From the NCBI GenBank assembly GCA_949130495.1, contig OX422208.1, positions 644,760,023-644,824,022 on the forward strand: DNA of 64,000 nt. The letters are read 5' to 3'. The stretch is from Sambucus nigra (Eukaryota; Streptophyta; Magnoliopsida; Dipsacales; Adoxaceae). This document shows, piece by piece, positions 35,676 through 46,950 of this stretch (its first letter is position 1; every line of letters begins with the position of its first letter). A program made the position numbers and the translations under genes. The notes beneath the pieces are model-generated. The model saw nothing but the letters and a program-made list of their open reading frames with translations, did not search any database and had not been told where the DNA came from.

Positions 35676-36770
35676 TGTAGCACCCCGTATTTTTGAATAT
35701 TTATTTTTAGCATTTAAATTACAAGTGCGCGTAATTTAAATAAAATGAAAAATAACGAGAATTTAAGAAATATAATTTTTGAGAAAAATATTAATATTTA
35801 TGAGAAAATATACTTACTAGTGTGATAACTAAATAAATTTATGTCAAATGTTAATACGCCATTAGTGAGTAAAATCCACAAGATTTGACAGTATTTCATT
35901 CGAGACATGTGTGTGGAGTCGTGTTATGAATAAGAGGGAAAATTAATTATAGGTGACTCGAATGGTGATTTCGGGTGCACGGACGATCTGGAATGAGTCA
36001 GAATAGTCAAAATTAAGTACTCAGGGGTAGTAATTGAGTTCTAAGGGCTTTTTAGACTAGTCGGGTTCCGCATAGGGGTATACAGGTCATTTTATAAGTA
36101 TATAACAACCTAATTTCGGGATTGACATTATAAGAGGAGAAGGTGGATGGTAGGGGGTAGCAACACTACCATTACACGAGTCTAAAAGTGAGATAGAAGA
36201 GAAAAGAGAAAAGAGAAGGGAGAAACAAAGGGAGTTCAAGAAAAGGCAATCCGTGAAGAATTTTTGCGAGCAATTTCTGGGCTAGGATCATCGCACAAAA
36301 AGGAATCCACACTCTACCATAATTTTAAGGTAATTGTTTAAATTTTCCTAATACTATATGTATGTGTTTTAATTGATATCATAGTTAGTGACACAAATAT
36401 GATTTTAGGTGAGATTCACATGATAAAATGGGGTTTGGGGAATGATTTCATTGAATTGGATTTGATGATTATTCTATTTGAATTCTGAGTTTTAACCCAA
36501 ATAGAAAGATTTGACTTTGAATGAGAAAGATTGAGGATTAGTGAAATCTTTAGATTTAATTAAGAAATCATGAAATTCTTGATTAAAGTAATGAATCCCA
36601 TGAATTTGATTATGTTTAGGCGAATTTAAATATGGAAATGAGTATAATCATATTTAGAATTGATAGATAATGAAATAATTGGGTTGAATTGGTGTTAAAT
36701 ATTTTATTGGTTGATAGGAAAATAGGAAATTACATATTGGGTAACATGAACAAGGACACTGCCTAGAATC

Positions 36771-36803
36771 GAATCGACTCGGCCCTCAAGGGCGAATCGA
36801 TTC
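36771..36803. repeat. Hairpin-forming palindrome in LTR C
   Basis: A 33-nt inverted repeat. Left arm GAATCGACTC g GCCCT and right arm AGGGC GAATCGATTC pair over about 15 positions with one bulged G and one C/A mismatch. Two further GAATYGATTCGG-like words follow to 36845. The same hairpin with a compensated pair is at 63234-63266. Confidence 0.85.
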
Positions 36804-37625
36804 GGTAGGCGAATTGATTCGGGCCTGAAAGCCTAATCGGTTCGGACTTGCAGTGGGAAATAGTTTGGGTTGTTTGGATTTTTTGGGTTCTATTTGAGGT
36901 TTTGGTGAATATAAGGTCCGTAAATAATTAGTAGGAGTTATAGAAATTATGTTGATTATTATATTGCCTTGGGTTAGTCGGGTATAAATTTGGGGTAAGA
37001 AATTATAGGTGTTAATGATGAACAATGCTAAAAAATTAATTAATGGAATTGAGTTTGAAATTCTATTAGAATTAGGATACGGGCTGGTTGGGAATAGCTT
37101 CGTGTCCAGATTAAATATTATATGTGTGAATCAATTAAGTAAGGTATTACTTATATTTACGGGAGTCGATATTAGACTCGGGGATCATGGGCTAGTGTTA
37201 TGAGTGGCATGGGCACATTTATCCAGTTTTTATTCTCTCTATATATACGGGTATAGAGAGTGTATATATTTATGAATATATGTGTGCAATTGATATGTGT
37301 GAAACATATCTACTCTAGGGATGCTATCGGTGGAGGTTGAGCATAGTGAGAAGTCCACCCTGGCATTGACCAGGAGGTGTAGGCTCGATTCCCCAGGTCA
37401 TAGGCCTGTTGCACGACTATTGTATGTGAGTTTAGAGTCTAGTGGAATAATGTGGTATGATCATGACCCACTGATGTATGACTATGACCGCCTCCAATTT
37501 TACATTCACGATTTCGGTTCGGTGGAGAAATTATGATCCGGTCGTCCAGGTTGAGGTATGTATCCCTAAAGACAGATAGCATACTAGAGAATGCATCCGC
37601 GAGGTAATACTTTAAATATTGCGGT

Positions 37626-37650
37626 TATATATATATATATATATATATAT
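37626..37650. repeat. (TA)n microsatellite, 25 bp
   Basis: Alternating TA within LTR C, at the same relative place as a longer TA run in LTR A. Confidence 0.9.
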
Positions 37651-38538
37651 GTTTGATATGAATATACATATATAAGTGTGACAAATATATACGGGTGAAT
37701 AATATGTTAATATTGAACTAATAGCTAGGGTGAAGTCATATGATCCTGTTAAGGATGGGATTTAAAATGATTTGGTGTGTGTGTTAGCTAAATAAGAATT
37801 AAATCAAATAATAAATTTATTTGACACAATTGGCTAAAAGGTTGGCGTAGATACGTGTTGGTACTAGTTAGGAAGGATGTTAAAATTACATGTGTTAGGT
37901 GCGCACTATAAATGAGAGGTGAGGATCATCTCATGGGAGTGCGACACCGGTTTAAATGTAAAAGATTGCATTCCATATTTATTAAAGTAATTTAAACACT
38001 TGCAAAATATTTTCAAAAGGTTTTGGTCTCTCACTCACATCAAAATATTTTCAAAACTTATAGGTGCCCAGCCACAGGGGCACCAAGCATGATTATTCCT
38101 TCCAGTCAGGCGGTGATGCAACAGATGTGGATGCTTAGTCACATATATCTTAAGTTCTTGATGGTATTTCATTTGGTTATTATTCGGGCATGTCTCCCAT
38201 TATCAGACAGTTATTTATGCAGTTTTTATTTACTCAGTCTATGGATTATTGAATTGGATTTATACCGAGTGTTTATCCGGTTATCTGGATTGTTATTTAT
38301 TTCAACATTTAGTTTTTATTTATGGTGAATGTATTTATTTAATTGGAGTGATTTGTGGTGAATGGAATTTTTATTAACAACAGTTTAATAAGTTTTAAAA
38401 ATTGACGTCGGGATTAATAGGTTATTACTAATTAATTGAATTTTCTATGGTGATGTTATGAATGAACCTGATGAGATTCCCGTTTTATTTGAGTAAAGGG
38501 ATGGCCATCCATTATTTTAATAAGCGAGGTATCACAGA

Positions 38539-38550
38539 TGATATCAGAGC
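38539..38550 (+). other. Primer-binding site of element C
   Basis: tgatatcagagc differs at one position from the tRNA-iMet complement tggtatcagagc and starts two bases after the LTR end. Confidence 0.9.
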
Positions 38551-38718
38551 ATCAGGTTCTAGTTTTTTTACGATATGTGCGACTTATTACGATTTCAACG
38601 TAGTGTCCTTTGATATAGAGCCCTATTATTAGGACTGTTGCATTCATTTACTCGTTTATGTTCTTCTACCGATATATTATGCTACTTGTGAACTTATAAA
38701 AATTCAGTCTAGTTTCAG

Positions 38719-39560
38719 ATGCCACCAAGGAGAGGACAACAAAGCAAGGCCGCCAGAGGGGCTACTGCAAAAGAGGCTCAGCAGTAGCCACAAGTGACAC
38801 AAAGGACAGTGATTGCCGCAGAAATTGCCAATATTGTTTCCCGAGCGATTAATGTCGCTATGACCGCTATGGCATAGCAGTTAACATAGGCTCAGTTATA
38901 GCAGTTAGTGGCACCGATTGTCCAGGCCCACAATAGTCCATCAGTGTGGGAGAGATTCGGGATGTCTTTCAAAAGGTCATCCACCAGAGTTTCAAGGCAG
39001 TGCACATGTGGTAGCTGTCAGTCAGTGAATGAAAGACAGACAGCAACATCTCCGTGTGGTTGAGTGCAGTGACACTCAGAAATAGATACTGTATATATTT
39101 AAGTTAATGGGTACATCACTATAGTGGTTGGATCAGTCACTACGTCTAAGGAGAGGGACATGACTATAAAAGAATTTTGGGTACAATTTGACCGCAAATA
39201 TTTTCCTTCGGTGATTCAGACTGAGATGCGGAGGAGATTTTTAGACATTACACAGGAGAGTCGGTTAGTGGCTGAGTATAAGGAGGAGTTCACCCGTCTG
39301 TCAACCTTTGTGCCCGATGAGGTGAACACTGAGGAGAATAAGATTCTAAAGTTCATGGATGGGCTTAGTTGGGGGATCTGACAACACTTGTTGGGTAACC
39401 TAGCATTGAAGATGTATACAGAGGTCGCCAATGCTGCATTACTACACTGTTAGGATCACCATTTCTATGTGAAGGGAAGTACGAGAGTAGGGGAGTCTAT
39501 CCATCCAGGCAATATGGGAGGTAATGGTGCTAATGGGGTACCACAGCAGTAGCTAGTAGA
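38719..39560 (+). pseudogene. Tekay-like Gypsy gag (element C)
   Basis: The ATG at 38719 follows agtctagtttcag. The frame begins MPPRRGQQSKAARGATA and has TVIAAEIANIVSRAINVAMTAMA, then a Gln-rich part with TAG stops at 38785, 38875, 38887 and 38899. 39124-39381 is the retrotransposon gag core: TIKEFWVQFDRKYFPSVIQT, then EMRRRFLDITQESRLVAEYK and FTRLSTFVPDEVNTEENKI. This matches the plant chromovirus/Del-type pattern W..F...FFP......K..EF..L.QG...V.EY...F..L..F.P....TE. A knuckle-like region follows near 39750 (CFIYGEMSHMNRYC-type) in a broken frame. Confidence 0.88.
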
Positions 39561-39913
39561 CAGCATGAGTGGGATTCCCAATAGGGGGATCTGACTAAGT
39601 GGTTTTGGTGAGGGGGATTTAAACCAGGTGATAGTTGTTTTAGATAGGTCCAACAGAAGCGTGTTCTTCAAGGTCAGCAGGAAAAATGGGGGTGCCCACC
39701 AGGGCCAGCGACCAGGACAGTCCCGACATGGATATTAAGGCTAGAGGCAGGGAACTTTATAGGATGTTGTTTTATCTATGGGGAGATGAGTCACATGAAT
39801 AGATATTGCCTACAACGAGGCCGGGGTAGCAACAAGGTGCCCGATAGGGGCAACAGGCACAGTTACCACTTACATCCCAACCAGTTCCAGTAGTCCCGCA
39901 GCAGCAGGGACAG

Positions 39914-40401
39914 ATGTCGTATGAGCATGTCTATAACATCCAGAATGCGATAATTCCAAAGGAGCTGCAAGTGCCACCAGCGGTTGAGGGTACGTTTCCT
40001 AATGGACATATGGGTCAGGTATTATTTGATACGGGGGCATCTCATTCTTTCATAGCCATTAGATTTTCACACACGACCGATTTATCAGAGACAACCAGCA
40101 GTGTTATTATGTGTGTTGATTCACCTTTGGGTAGTGGGGTCCTTATTCACTCCATTTGTAAAGGAGTGGGGATAGATGTCGGGAGATTGTGTTGAGCAGC
40201 TGATTACTTGCATTAGATATGACTGGTTATGACCTTATTTTAGGTATAAACTGGTTGGAAGGGTATCGGGCGATGGTTGATTATTTTAGTAGGACCATTG
40301 TGCTTTCCATTCTAGGAAAGGAGATATTCTTGGTGGTGATGCCTCTTCTCGAGGGAGTGTCAAGCACTAACCTATACTATATTGAGGAGGAGACCTCATA
40401 G
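39914..40401 (+). pseudogene. Gypsy aspartic protease (element C)
   Basis: 39914-40195 contains VEGTFPNGHMGQVLFDTGASHSFI, in which the catalytic DTGAS is intact. After a stop at 40193 the frame 40219-40401 gives MTGYDLILGINWLEGYRAMVDY, matching the conserved D(Y/F)D.ILGMDWL block that ends the domain. The protein is interrupted by that single stop plus a short shift, so this protease is among the better preserved domains of the element. Confidence 0.9.
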
Positions 40402-41395
40402 GAGGTGGTTATATCATTAGACTCAATCCCGGTGGTTAGGCAGTTCACAGATGTATTTCAGAAGATACTGGGTTTACCGTCGAGTCAGGAGATTTTATTA
40501 TCGATTTAGTGCTTAGGACTAGGCCGATTACACATGCACCGTATCTTATGGCCCCATCAGAGATGAGGGAGTTGAAAGACCAGATTCAATAGATCTTGGG
40601 GTAGGGATTTACTAAACGAAGTACTTGGTTGTGGGGTGCTCCAGTGTTGTTTTTGAAGATAAATGATAGGTCGCTCAGACTGTGCATTAATTACCAAAAG
40701 TTGAATAAGGTCACGATTCGAAATAAATATCCGTTTCCTCGAATCTATGACTTATTTAACCAAATGTGAGGAGAATATTACTTCTCAAATATAAATTTGA
40801 GATCGGGTTATCATGAATTACGCATCAAGGAGCATGATGTCCTTAAGACCGAATTCCTGACGCGGTATGGGCCATATGAGTTCAGGGTTATGCTCTTGGG
40901 GCTAACCAATCCTCCATTAGTATTCATGAATCTCATGAATATGGGAGACTTTTGGATCAGTTCGTGATTGTGTTTATATATGACATTCTAGTTTATTCTC
41001 GAACTGAGGGTGAACACGCTGAGCATTTGTGTATGGTTTTACAAACATTACGGGACCATCAATTGTATGATAAGTTCGCGAAGTGTGGGTTTTGGCTGAG
41101 TGAGGTGCAGTTCTTGAGCCATACTATGTCTGGAAAAGTCATTTTAGTGAACTCGAGTAAGGTTACAGTGATGATGGAGTGGGGTCAGCCCATGACACCG
41201 ACAGAGATTCTTAGTTTCTTGGGGTTGGTAGGGTACTATCTCCATTTTATTAAGGGTTTTTCAAAGATTGCGGGTCCGTTGAAAAATTTGACTCGCATAG
41301 GGGTATCGTTTGTGTGGGCTTATCATTGTCAATTACCTTTCTATGAGCTAAAGTATAAGTTGCCTTCAGCACTTGTGCTTACACTGCCTAGGTGA
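40402..41395 (+). pseudogene. Gypsy reverse transcriptase (element C)
   Basis: Readable motifs in changing frames: VVRQFTDVF at 40434, an [23 protein letters not shown] block at about 40680-40745, [20 protein letters not shown] at about 40800-40855, and [15 protein letters not shown]. 40952-41395 is open: [19 protein letters not shown] holds the catalytic box, where the first Asp of FIDDILVYS is Tyr. CGFWLSEVQFLSHTMSG and FLGLVGYYLHFIKGFSKIAGPL follow, the conserved 'L.G...YYR.FI..F..IA.PL' segment. The enzyme is dead through the YxDD change and frameshifts. Confidence 0.92.
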
Positions 41396-41760
41396 GGAGT
41401 ATAGTATCTTGTATTTACCGATGCGTCCTTACAGTGACTTGGAGGTGTGATATAGTATGAGGATAGGGCTATGGCTTATACCTCTCGTAATATCAATCCC
41501 CATGAGAGGAACTACTCCATGCATGATTTGGAGTTAACTGCGGTAGTTTTTGCCTTGAGGATTTGGAGGCAATATCTTTCGGGAGAGAAATTTAGTTTGT
41601 TCATGAATCGATGTAGTATCTATTCACTCAGAAGGATCTCAATGTGCGACAGCGTAGATGGTTGGAATTCGTTAAGGACTACTAGTTTAACATTCAGTAC
41701 CACTGAGGAGAAGGCTAACATGGTGTCAGACGTATTGGGTCTATAGCCTACAAGGGAGTT
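41396..41760 (+). pseudogene. Gypsy RNase H (element C)
   Basis: YLVFTDASLQ is read at about 41405-41435, with the catalytic Asp. 41471-41746 follows with MAYTSRNINPHERNYSMHDLELTAVVFALRIWRQYLSGEKF, the family's YASR.L...E.NY..HDLEL.AVV.AL..WR.YL.G. The end (KANMVSDVLGL) corresponds to KAN.VADALSR. Confidence 0.92.
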
Positions 41761-42598
41761 AACGGCGGTCAGCAAAGCTAAGTGGAGTAAGCTTTGCTAG
41801 GATGACATAAATTACAAGGCATGTATGGTAGTGTTGACTATCACACCTGTGATTGTTATGCATGAAAGCATACGAAACAGACTAGTTTTACCAGGATAGG
41901 GTACGTCAGTTATTGGCAGAGGGGGCAAAGTCTTACTTGATCAGTTCAGAGGGAGGCTTACACTTCAATGGGATAATTATAGTCCCAGAAGATGGGTAGT
42001 TGAGGCATGATGTTATGACAGAGTCCCACGGGTCAAAATTTGAGGTACATCCTTACACGGATAAGATATACCAGGACTTGTGCAGATAGTATTGGTGGGC
42101 AAGAATGAAGCGGGACATAGCTGAGTTTGTCTCAAAGTTCTCCACTTATCAGTTAGTGAAGCTGGACCATCAAAGGCCAATTGGGATCTTGTAGCCATTG
42201 GAGATTCCTATTTGGAAGTGGGAGAGTATATCAATGGACTTTATTATGGGGGTTACCGACCTCACATAGGGGTCACGATTCCATATGGGTCATTGTGGAT
42301 CGTCTGACTTAGGTGGCCCACTTTTTTCCAATTCTGACGAACTATACGACAGGAGATTATGCCCAAATCTTTATAGTCGAGATAGTGAGGCTACATGGGG
42401 TACCGATTAATATTGTGTCCGATTGGGATAAGATTTTCGTGTCCCATTTTCGACAGAGTTTTCAAGAGGAAATGGGAACTGAGTTGCGATTGATTATGGC
42501 TTATCATCCGCAAATTGATGGGCAGATTGAACAGGTTAATCAAATGTTATAGGATATGCTCAATATATGTATACTCAATTTTAGGGGAGGTTGAAATC
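41761..42598 (+). pseudogene. Gypsy integrase, first part (element C)
   Basis: Around 41930-42190 the zinc-binding part reads [37 protein letters not shown]. In the HHCC finger both Cys are replaced (KFSTYQ, expected KC.TCQ). KWESISMDFIMGVTDLT gives the first catalytic Asp. 42313-42552 is open: AHFFPILTNYTTGDYAQIFIVEIVRLHGVPINIVSDWDKIFVSHF..., then HPQIDGQIEQVNQML. The second Asp (IVSDWD) is present. The gene is then broken at 42599 by a solo LTR; the next residues resume at 46865. Confidence 0.92.
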
Positions 42599-42603
42599 AG
42601 TAC
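42599..42603. repeat. Target-site duplication, left (AGTAC)
   Basis: Identical to 46860-46864 on the far side of the inserted LTR. Confidence 0.92.
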
Positions 42604-42839
42604 TGATAAGCACCCAAAAGTGTACATTTTATACCCCGAATAGACGTATTTTAGTTGCTAATTCTCGACAAATTGGGTCTTATGCGCGTTAATATTTATT
42701 TTGTAGGTCAATTGTGTCTTGCGGATGTAAATCGATAAATCAAGTCAGAAATGCAATTCATGGAGCTAATACCCAATCCCAAAACCCTAGCCTAGCCTAA
42801 ACCTAGCCTAAACCCTGTCCCGAGCCATGTGTGTTTGAT

Positions 42840-43230
42840 TTGCTCCCTTTTTATTTTATTTTATATTTTTAATTTTTATTTGAGTTTGTTTTTATTTTTA
42901 TTTTTATTTTTTTTTATGTTTTTTATGTTTGTATTTTAGATTTATTAAGAATTTTCTAGGATTTATTTTTTATTTTTATATTTCTTTTTTATTTAGTGTA
43001 GTTTTAATTTGATTTTTTATTTTTATTAGTTTTTATTAGGATTAGTTTTTTTTAGGAATTCATTTACTTTTAGTTTTATTTGATTTTACATTTTTTAGGA
43101 CTTCAGTTTTTATTTTTATTAGATTTTTTATTTTTATTTCTTTATTTTATAGACTAGGATTTAATTTTTAGTTTATTTTATTTTTTTAGTTTGTTAGTTT
43201 TATTTTTAGTTAGTTAGTTAGTTTTTTTAG
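42840..43230. repeat. T-rich low-complexity tract
   Basis: About 390 bases of irregular TTTTATTTTT units inside the solo LTR, followed by a C-rich stretch (43245-44090). The proline-rich frame at 43577-43813 is a product of the C-rich composition. Confidence 0.85.
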
Positions 43231-44210
43231 GTGTCTAAATTAAACACACACACCCCATAATACAAGCACAAAACTCTACCTACAACCCACTCACACCTAA
43301 ACACACACCTAAACTAACCCTTCACCCTCACCTAATTTCCTACGCCCTCACACATACAACCAACCCCACTTCATCTTCCTCACCACTCTTATCTCCTCTC
43401 TCATAAACCACCACAAACAACGTCCCCCTACTCACCATCCTAATCTCCATCACCCAAACAAATCTAAACCAAAACCAACTCGGAGCCAACCCTAGACCAA
43501 CCCGGATACCTGGACCCGCGCTGGCGATCTACATTCGTGGCAGTAACCCACCTTTGACGAGCATTCCGGCAACACCGTGGAAGATCCTACCCTATCCAAA
43601 GCCATGAAACCCAACCTCCCTTATCCCCAATATCCTACACCGAGACCACCCCAACCCCGACCTTATACCTTCGGTCAGAATCGAACCCCGTCGTCGGCAT
43701 CCTGCCTAGAACCAAAACCATTCTCGACTCCCATCCGACCCACCTTGGAACCCGAGTTCAACCCGATCGCACCACTTCCTTACCCTATCTCACACCCAGT
43801 TCTAAGCCTTTGACCCATTTTCCTTCTAAAAGCCAAAGCCACATTTTCTACATTCTCCAAACAAGCAAGCCAAAGCCAAATCCCAAAACAAATACCCATG
43901 TGTTTTAAAACCTCTTTTAACCTCATTTTCCCATATTACCCTCTTAAATAAATCTGATTTTAATTCCCTAACCTCTCACTCTCATGACCTCACACAATCC
44001 ATGCACATGTGTGCATTTCCCTATTTTAACCCTAACCTATCCTCACACCCCCATGTCCATTTAATCCCTACCCAATTTATCCTTAGCTCCATACCTACTA
44101 TTTAAGGAGTAAGAAGACCATTTTGAATCAAATTTTGAGGAGGAGAATTTTAGAGAGTTAGAGAGAGAAACACTTTATATTTTTAATTTTTTTAGGTAGG
44201 TTTTTATTTT

Positions 44211-45763
44211 AACTAGAATGTAACCCGCGCGATGCGCGGGCGCTTTAGAAACAATTTACAATAATTTATAAATCAATATATAAATTTTACTTTTAAGTCT
44301 TTATAATTTATCTTGGTAAACCCCTATATTTAAATAACTAGAATAATCTTGTGTAAAAAATGCCCTAACGTTTTAAATTTTAATATCTAACACGTAGTGT
44401 GATTTTAAAAAAATTAATACACTCACAACTTTATAAATTTAAAGAATATAGTGACAATCATAATTTTGTAAAATTGTAAATAATAAATGAATATTGGCTC
44501 AAATCACTTAAGGAATTATATAGAATATTCAAATTAAATAAACAAATGATAATTAAATGAAAAAATATTGAAAAATAAAATGAATAAATGAGAAGAAAAT
44601 ATACCACACATGATGAGATAATTGTATGTTCAATCAAAAAGATATCTTTAGTTAGTGACACTCTTAAAATAACGTGAAATTGATTCACCAACATTTAATT
44701 CCCAAATCAAGAAGAAACCGAAAAAAACAAAAAAACACCCGATCACTACTTTATTTTAATTTTTTTGAATAATTAGATCTTTTTATATTACATAGACTGA
44801 ATTAATAAAAATTCAATCTGATTTGGACCTTCCAACCACACCCAAACTAGATCCTTTAACCCGACGACTTCTATACCCCCTACCCGACCTCCTGTTAAAT
44901 CAATCTACCCGCCTCTTTCTGTCCATTCCTTGACAAACTAGATCCGCTTTAGACAGACCTGAAGCATGCCATAAAACAGACCTGAAACATCGCCCCCATT
45001 TTTGTCCATCCCTCTTCTTTGTGGTATCTCCTCCTCATCATTACATACGTTCCCTCTAATTTCTCTGTCGCTATATCTTATGGCACACTTCAGGTCAGGT
45101 TGGCTATGTGTTGTGTTTCTTCGATGATTGGTTTCCCACTCTAATTTTCTAGTTCGGGCCAGGTAAAATATTTGGTCGGACTGGTTTTAGCACTTGCATT
45201 AGTGCCTTGATTGAGACCCAGATGACTCCTTTCATTCATGTCTTCTTGTCGCGATTTCTCACTTCTGATTGATATCTATTTGGGTGAGCTTCGGGTCAGT
45301 CTGAAGATGGTTTCTACTTGGATGCCTGGTGGATTTCAATGTGGGATTATTTATATCGTTTGTTTCAATGTGGAATAATTTTTTATAGGACCTCCAGTGG
45401 AATTTAAAAAAATTTCTTGGTTAATATGTTTTTGGATTTTGGTCCTCCAGAAGTTCTTTGTATGGTATAATATATAGATATAAGAGAGATGAGAAATAAC
45501 GTAATAGTCAGGGCCAGGGGGAATTAATGATAGTAGCCACAACACGGATGAGAAGTAATTGAATTGTCAAAGCCATGGGGAATGAATAGTAGTAGCCACA
45601 ACACTGAACAGTCAGGGGGAGTTTGGTTAAGGGGCCTTTATTGATGTTGGGAGGTTTCGTTAATAGGGGGAACCGGACATTTGGTTAAGGGACATGTATT
45701 CATTTGTTAACATTAATTGATATTAATAAGTCTAATACTATCGTATTAGAGTTATAATATAGA
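44211..45763. mobile_element. Unclassified 1.55-kb insertion with GC-rich hairpin end
   Basis: The left end starts aactagaatgtaaccc and has the perfect inverted repeat CCCGCGC-GAT-GCGCGGG at 44224-44240. The right end is gttataatataga. The nine-base word ttttatttt stands on both sides (44202-44210 and 45764-45772), but in T-rich DNA this is weak support for a target duplication. Similar 'cccgcgcgatgcgcggg' starts are widespread in plant repeats. No transposase or RT is encoded; the internal frames at 44458-44694 and 45351-45545 have no motif. Confidence 0.55.
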
Positions 45764-46864
45764 TTTTATTTTTTTAGAGAATTGTGAGAAATTAATTATT
45801 GAGTGGTTCAATTAAGTGTTTGTATGTAATTGAATATTGTGGAATGCTCAAATTGAATGGATGTTGCTCAATTTTAATGGAGGATTAGAGTCCAATTTTG
45901 CAAACCAAGGAGACTTGTTTGAAGATTTGTCCTCTTACCCTTCTATTTTATTTGTTTATAGCCTTGATTATTTGTTCATCATGTTTAAAATCATGTTAGG
46001 CTAGATACCCTTTCAAGGGGTGGGCGACCATTATTTGATGTTAATCTTACTTTAATTAGCTTATTTAAATTAAATATCTCTTTGATGATTAATTTTGCAC
46101 TCTTACTTTTGTATTTACGCCTAAAGAGAGGGTACATGATTTTCGAGAGAAAATCAAAATTCGAGTTATAATACCCATTTTAGATTCGAACTAGAGATAG
46201 GGGCTTCTCAACCAAGTGAGGTATTATGATTTGAATTTCAACTCTAAAATTTATTTTCTATGATTTAAACTAGTCTACTAGATCGATCCTAGCGGGTGAT
46301 CTATTAAATGATGTTTATATCTACTTTTCAAGAGTTGTAGCAGTGTTAAATTTAATTAACTTAAATATTATTATTAAAATTACATTTGCAACGAGAGTTG
46401 ATTTGTGATTTTGATACTAAGTTGGGATAATTAATTTTAATGAACTAATTAATTTTGACTAACTAAAATATTTTGACTCATCCTATCCTTTGATTGTTCT
46501 CACTTTTATTTTCTCATTAATCTCGTATTTTAGATTTTTATTTAGTTAGATTTACTTAGTTTCCTTTTTATCTCATTTTTTAGTTAGTTGTTTTCATCTC
46601 TCATTTAGTTTAGTATAGTTTCATTTACCTTTGAAAATTGTGTTAATATTTGAAAAATCTAAAAAAATAGAAAAAGTAAAAATCCCAAAAAGAAAATAAA
46701 AGTGAATTATATTTTTTTCCCTCGCTTTACCCCATTGATGTGAACTGATACCCTTACTTACCTCTACACTTTAGTTTGATTTTATATTTTGTAGGTATTT
46801 TAAGGTTTTGATTAACTTGGCTTCAACAATGACAAACATACCAAAAATTTAAGTTATCAAGTAC

Positions 46865-46950
46865 CTTCCCCTAGTGGAGTTCGTGTATAATAATTCTTAC
46901 CAGTTCACTATCGGCATGGTGCATTTTGAGGCATTGTATGTATGGTGACA
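46865..46950 (+). pseudogene. Gypsy integrase, continuation after solo LTR
   Basis: The 86 bases read LPLVEFVYNNSYQFTIGM, then FEALYV, the block that follows VNQ.LEDMLR in plant Gypsy integrases (LPL.EFAYNNS......M.PFE.LYG). The catalytic Glu of this block region would lie upstream in the E.VNQ segment. Similarity ends at about 46950; the integrase C-terminus and chromodomain are absent. Confidence 0.9.

Larger units (their letters stand above)
35676..38536 (+). repeat. Tekay-like LTR 'C', complete 5' LTR
   Basis: 2,861 bp, starting TGTAGCACCCCGTATTTTTG and ending GGTATCACA, followed by a near-perfect primer site. A TATA-like ttataaga at about 36128 is followed by a purine-rich stretch (36185-36240, many gagaaaag) typical of a transcribed leader. 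The palindromic cluster at 36771-36850 and the conserved accaggaggtgt / gaccgcctcca region at 37360-37500 are shared with LTRs A, B and D. The small frames inside (37009, 37321, 38023) are not credible genes. Confidence 0.88.
42604..46859 (+). mobile_element. Solo LTR, Tat/Athila-like, inserted in integrase
   Basis: The sequence starts TGATAAGCACCCAAAAGTGT and ends AAGTTATCA, with AGTAC on both sides. Integrase reading stops at 42598 and resumes at 46865, so the insertion is exact. It has no second copy of its start, no primer site, no polypurine tract and no coding domain, which indicates a solo LTR left by unequal recombination. A TATA-like ctatttaaggag at about 44098 marks the promoter region. 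The orientation follows from that and from the A-rich transcribed part at the right. Subtracting the 1.55-kb insertion at 44211-45763 leaves about 2.7 kb. Confidence 0.85.

Noticed and set aside
43577..43813. Proline-rich 78-codon ORF
   Set aside because: It lies within a C-rich part of a solo LTR; the proline content follows from composition and no domain is visible.
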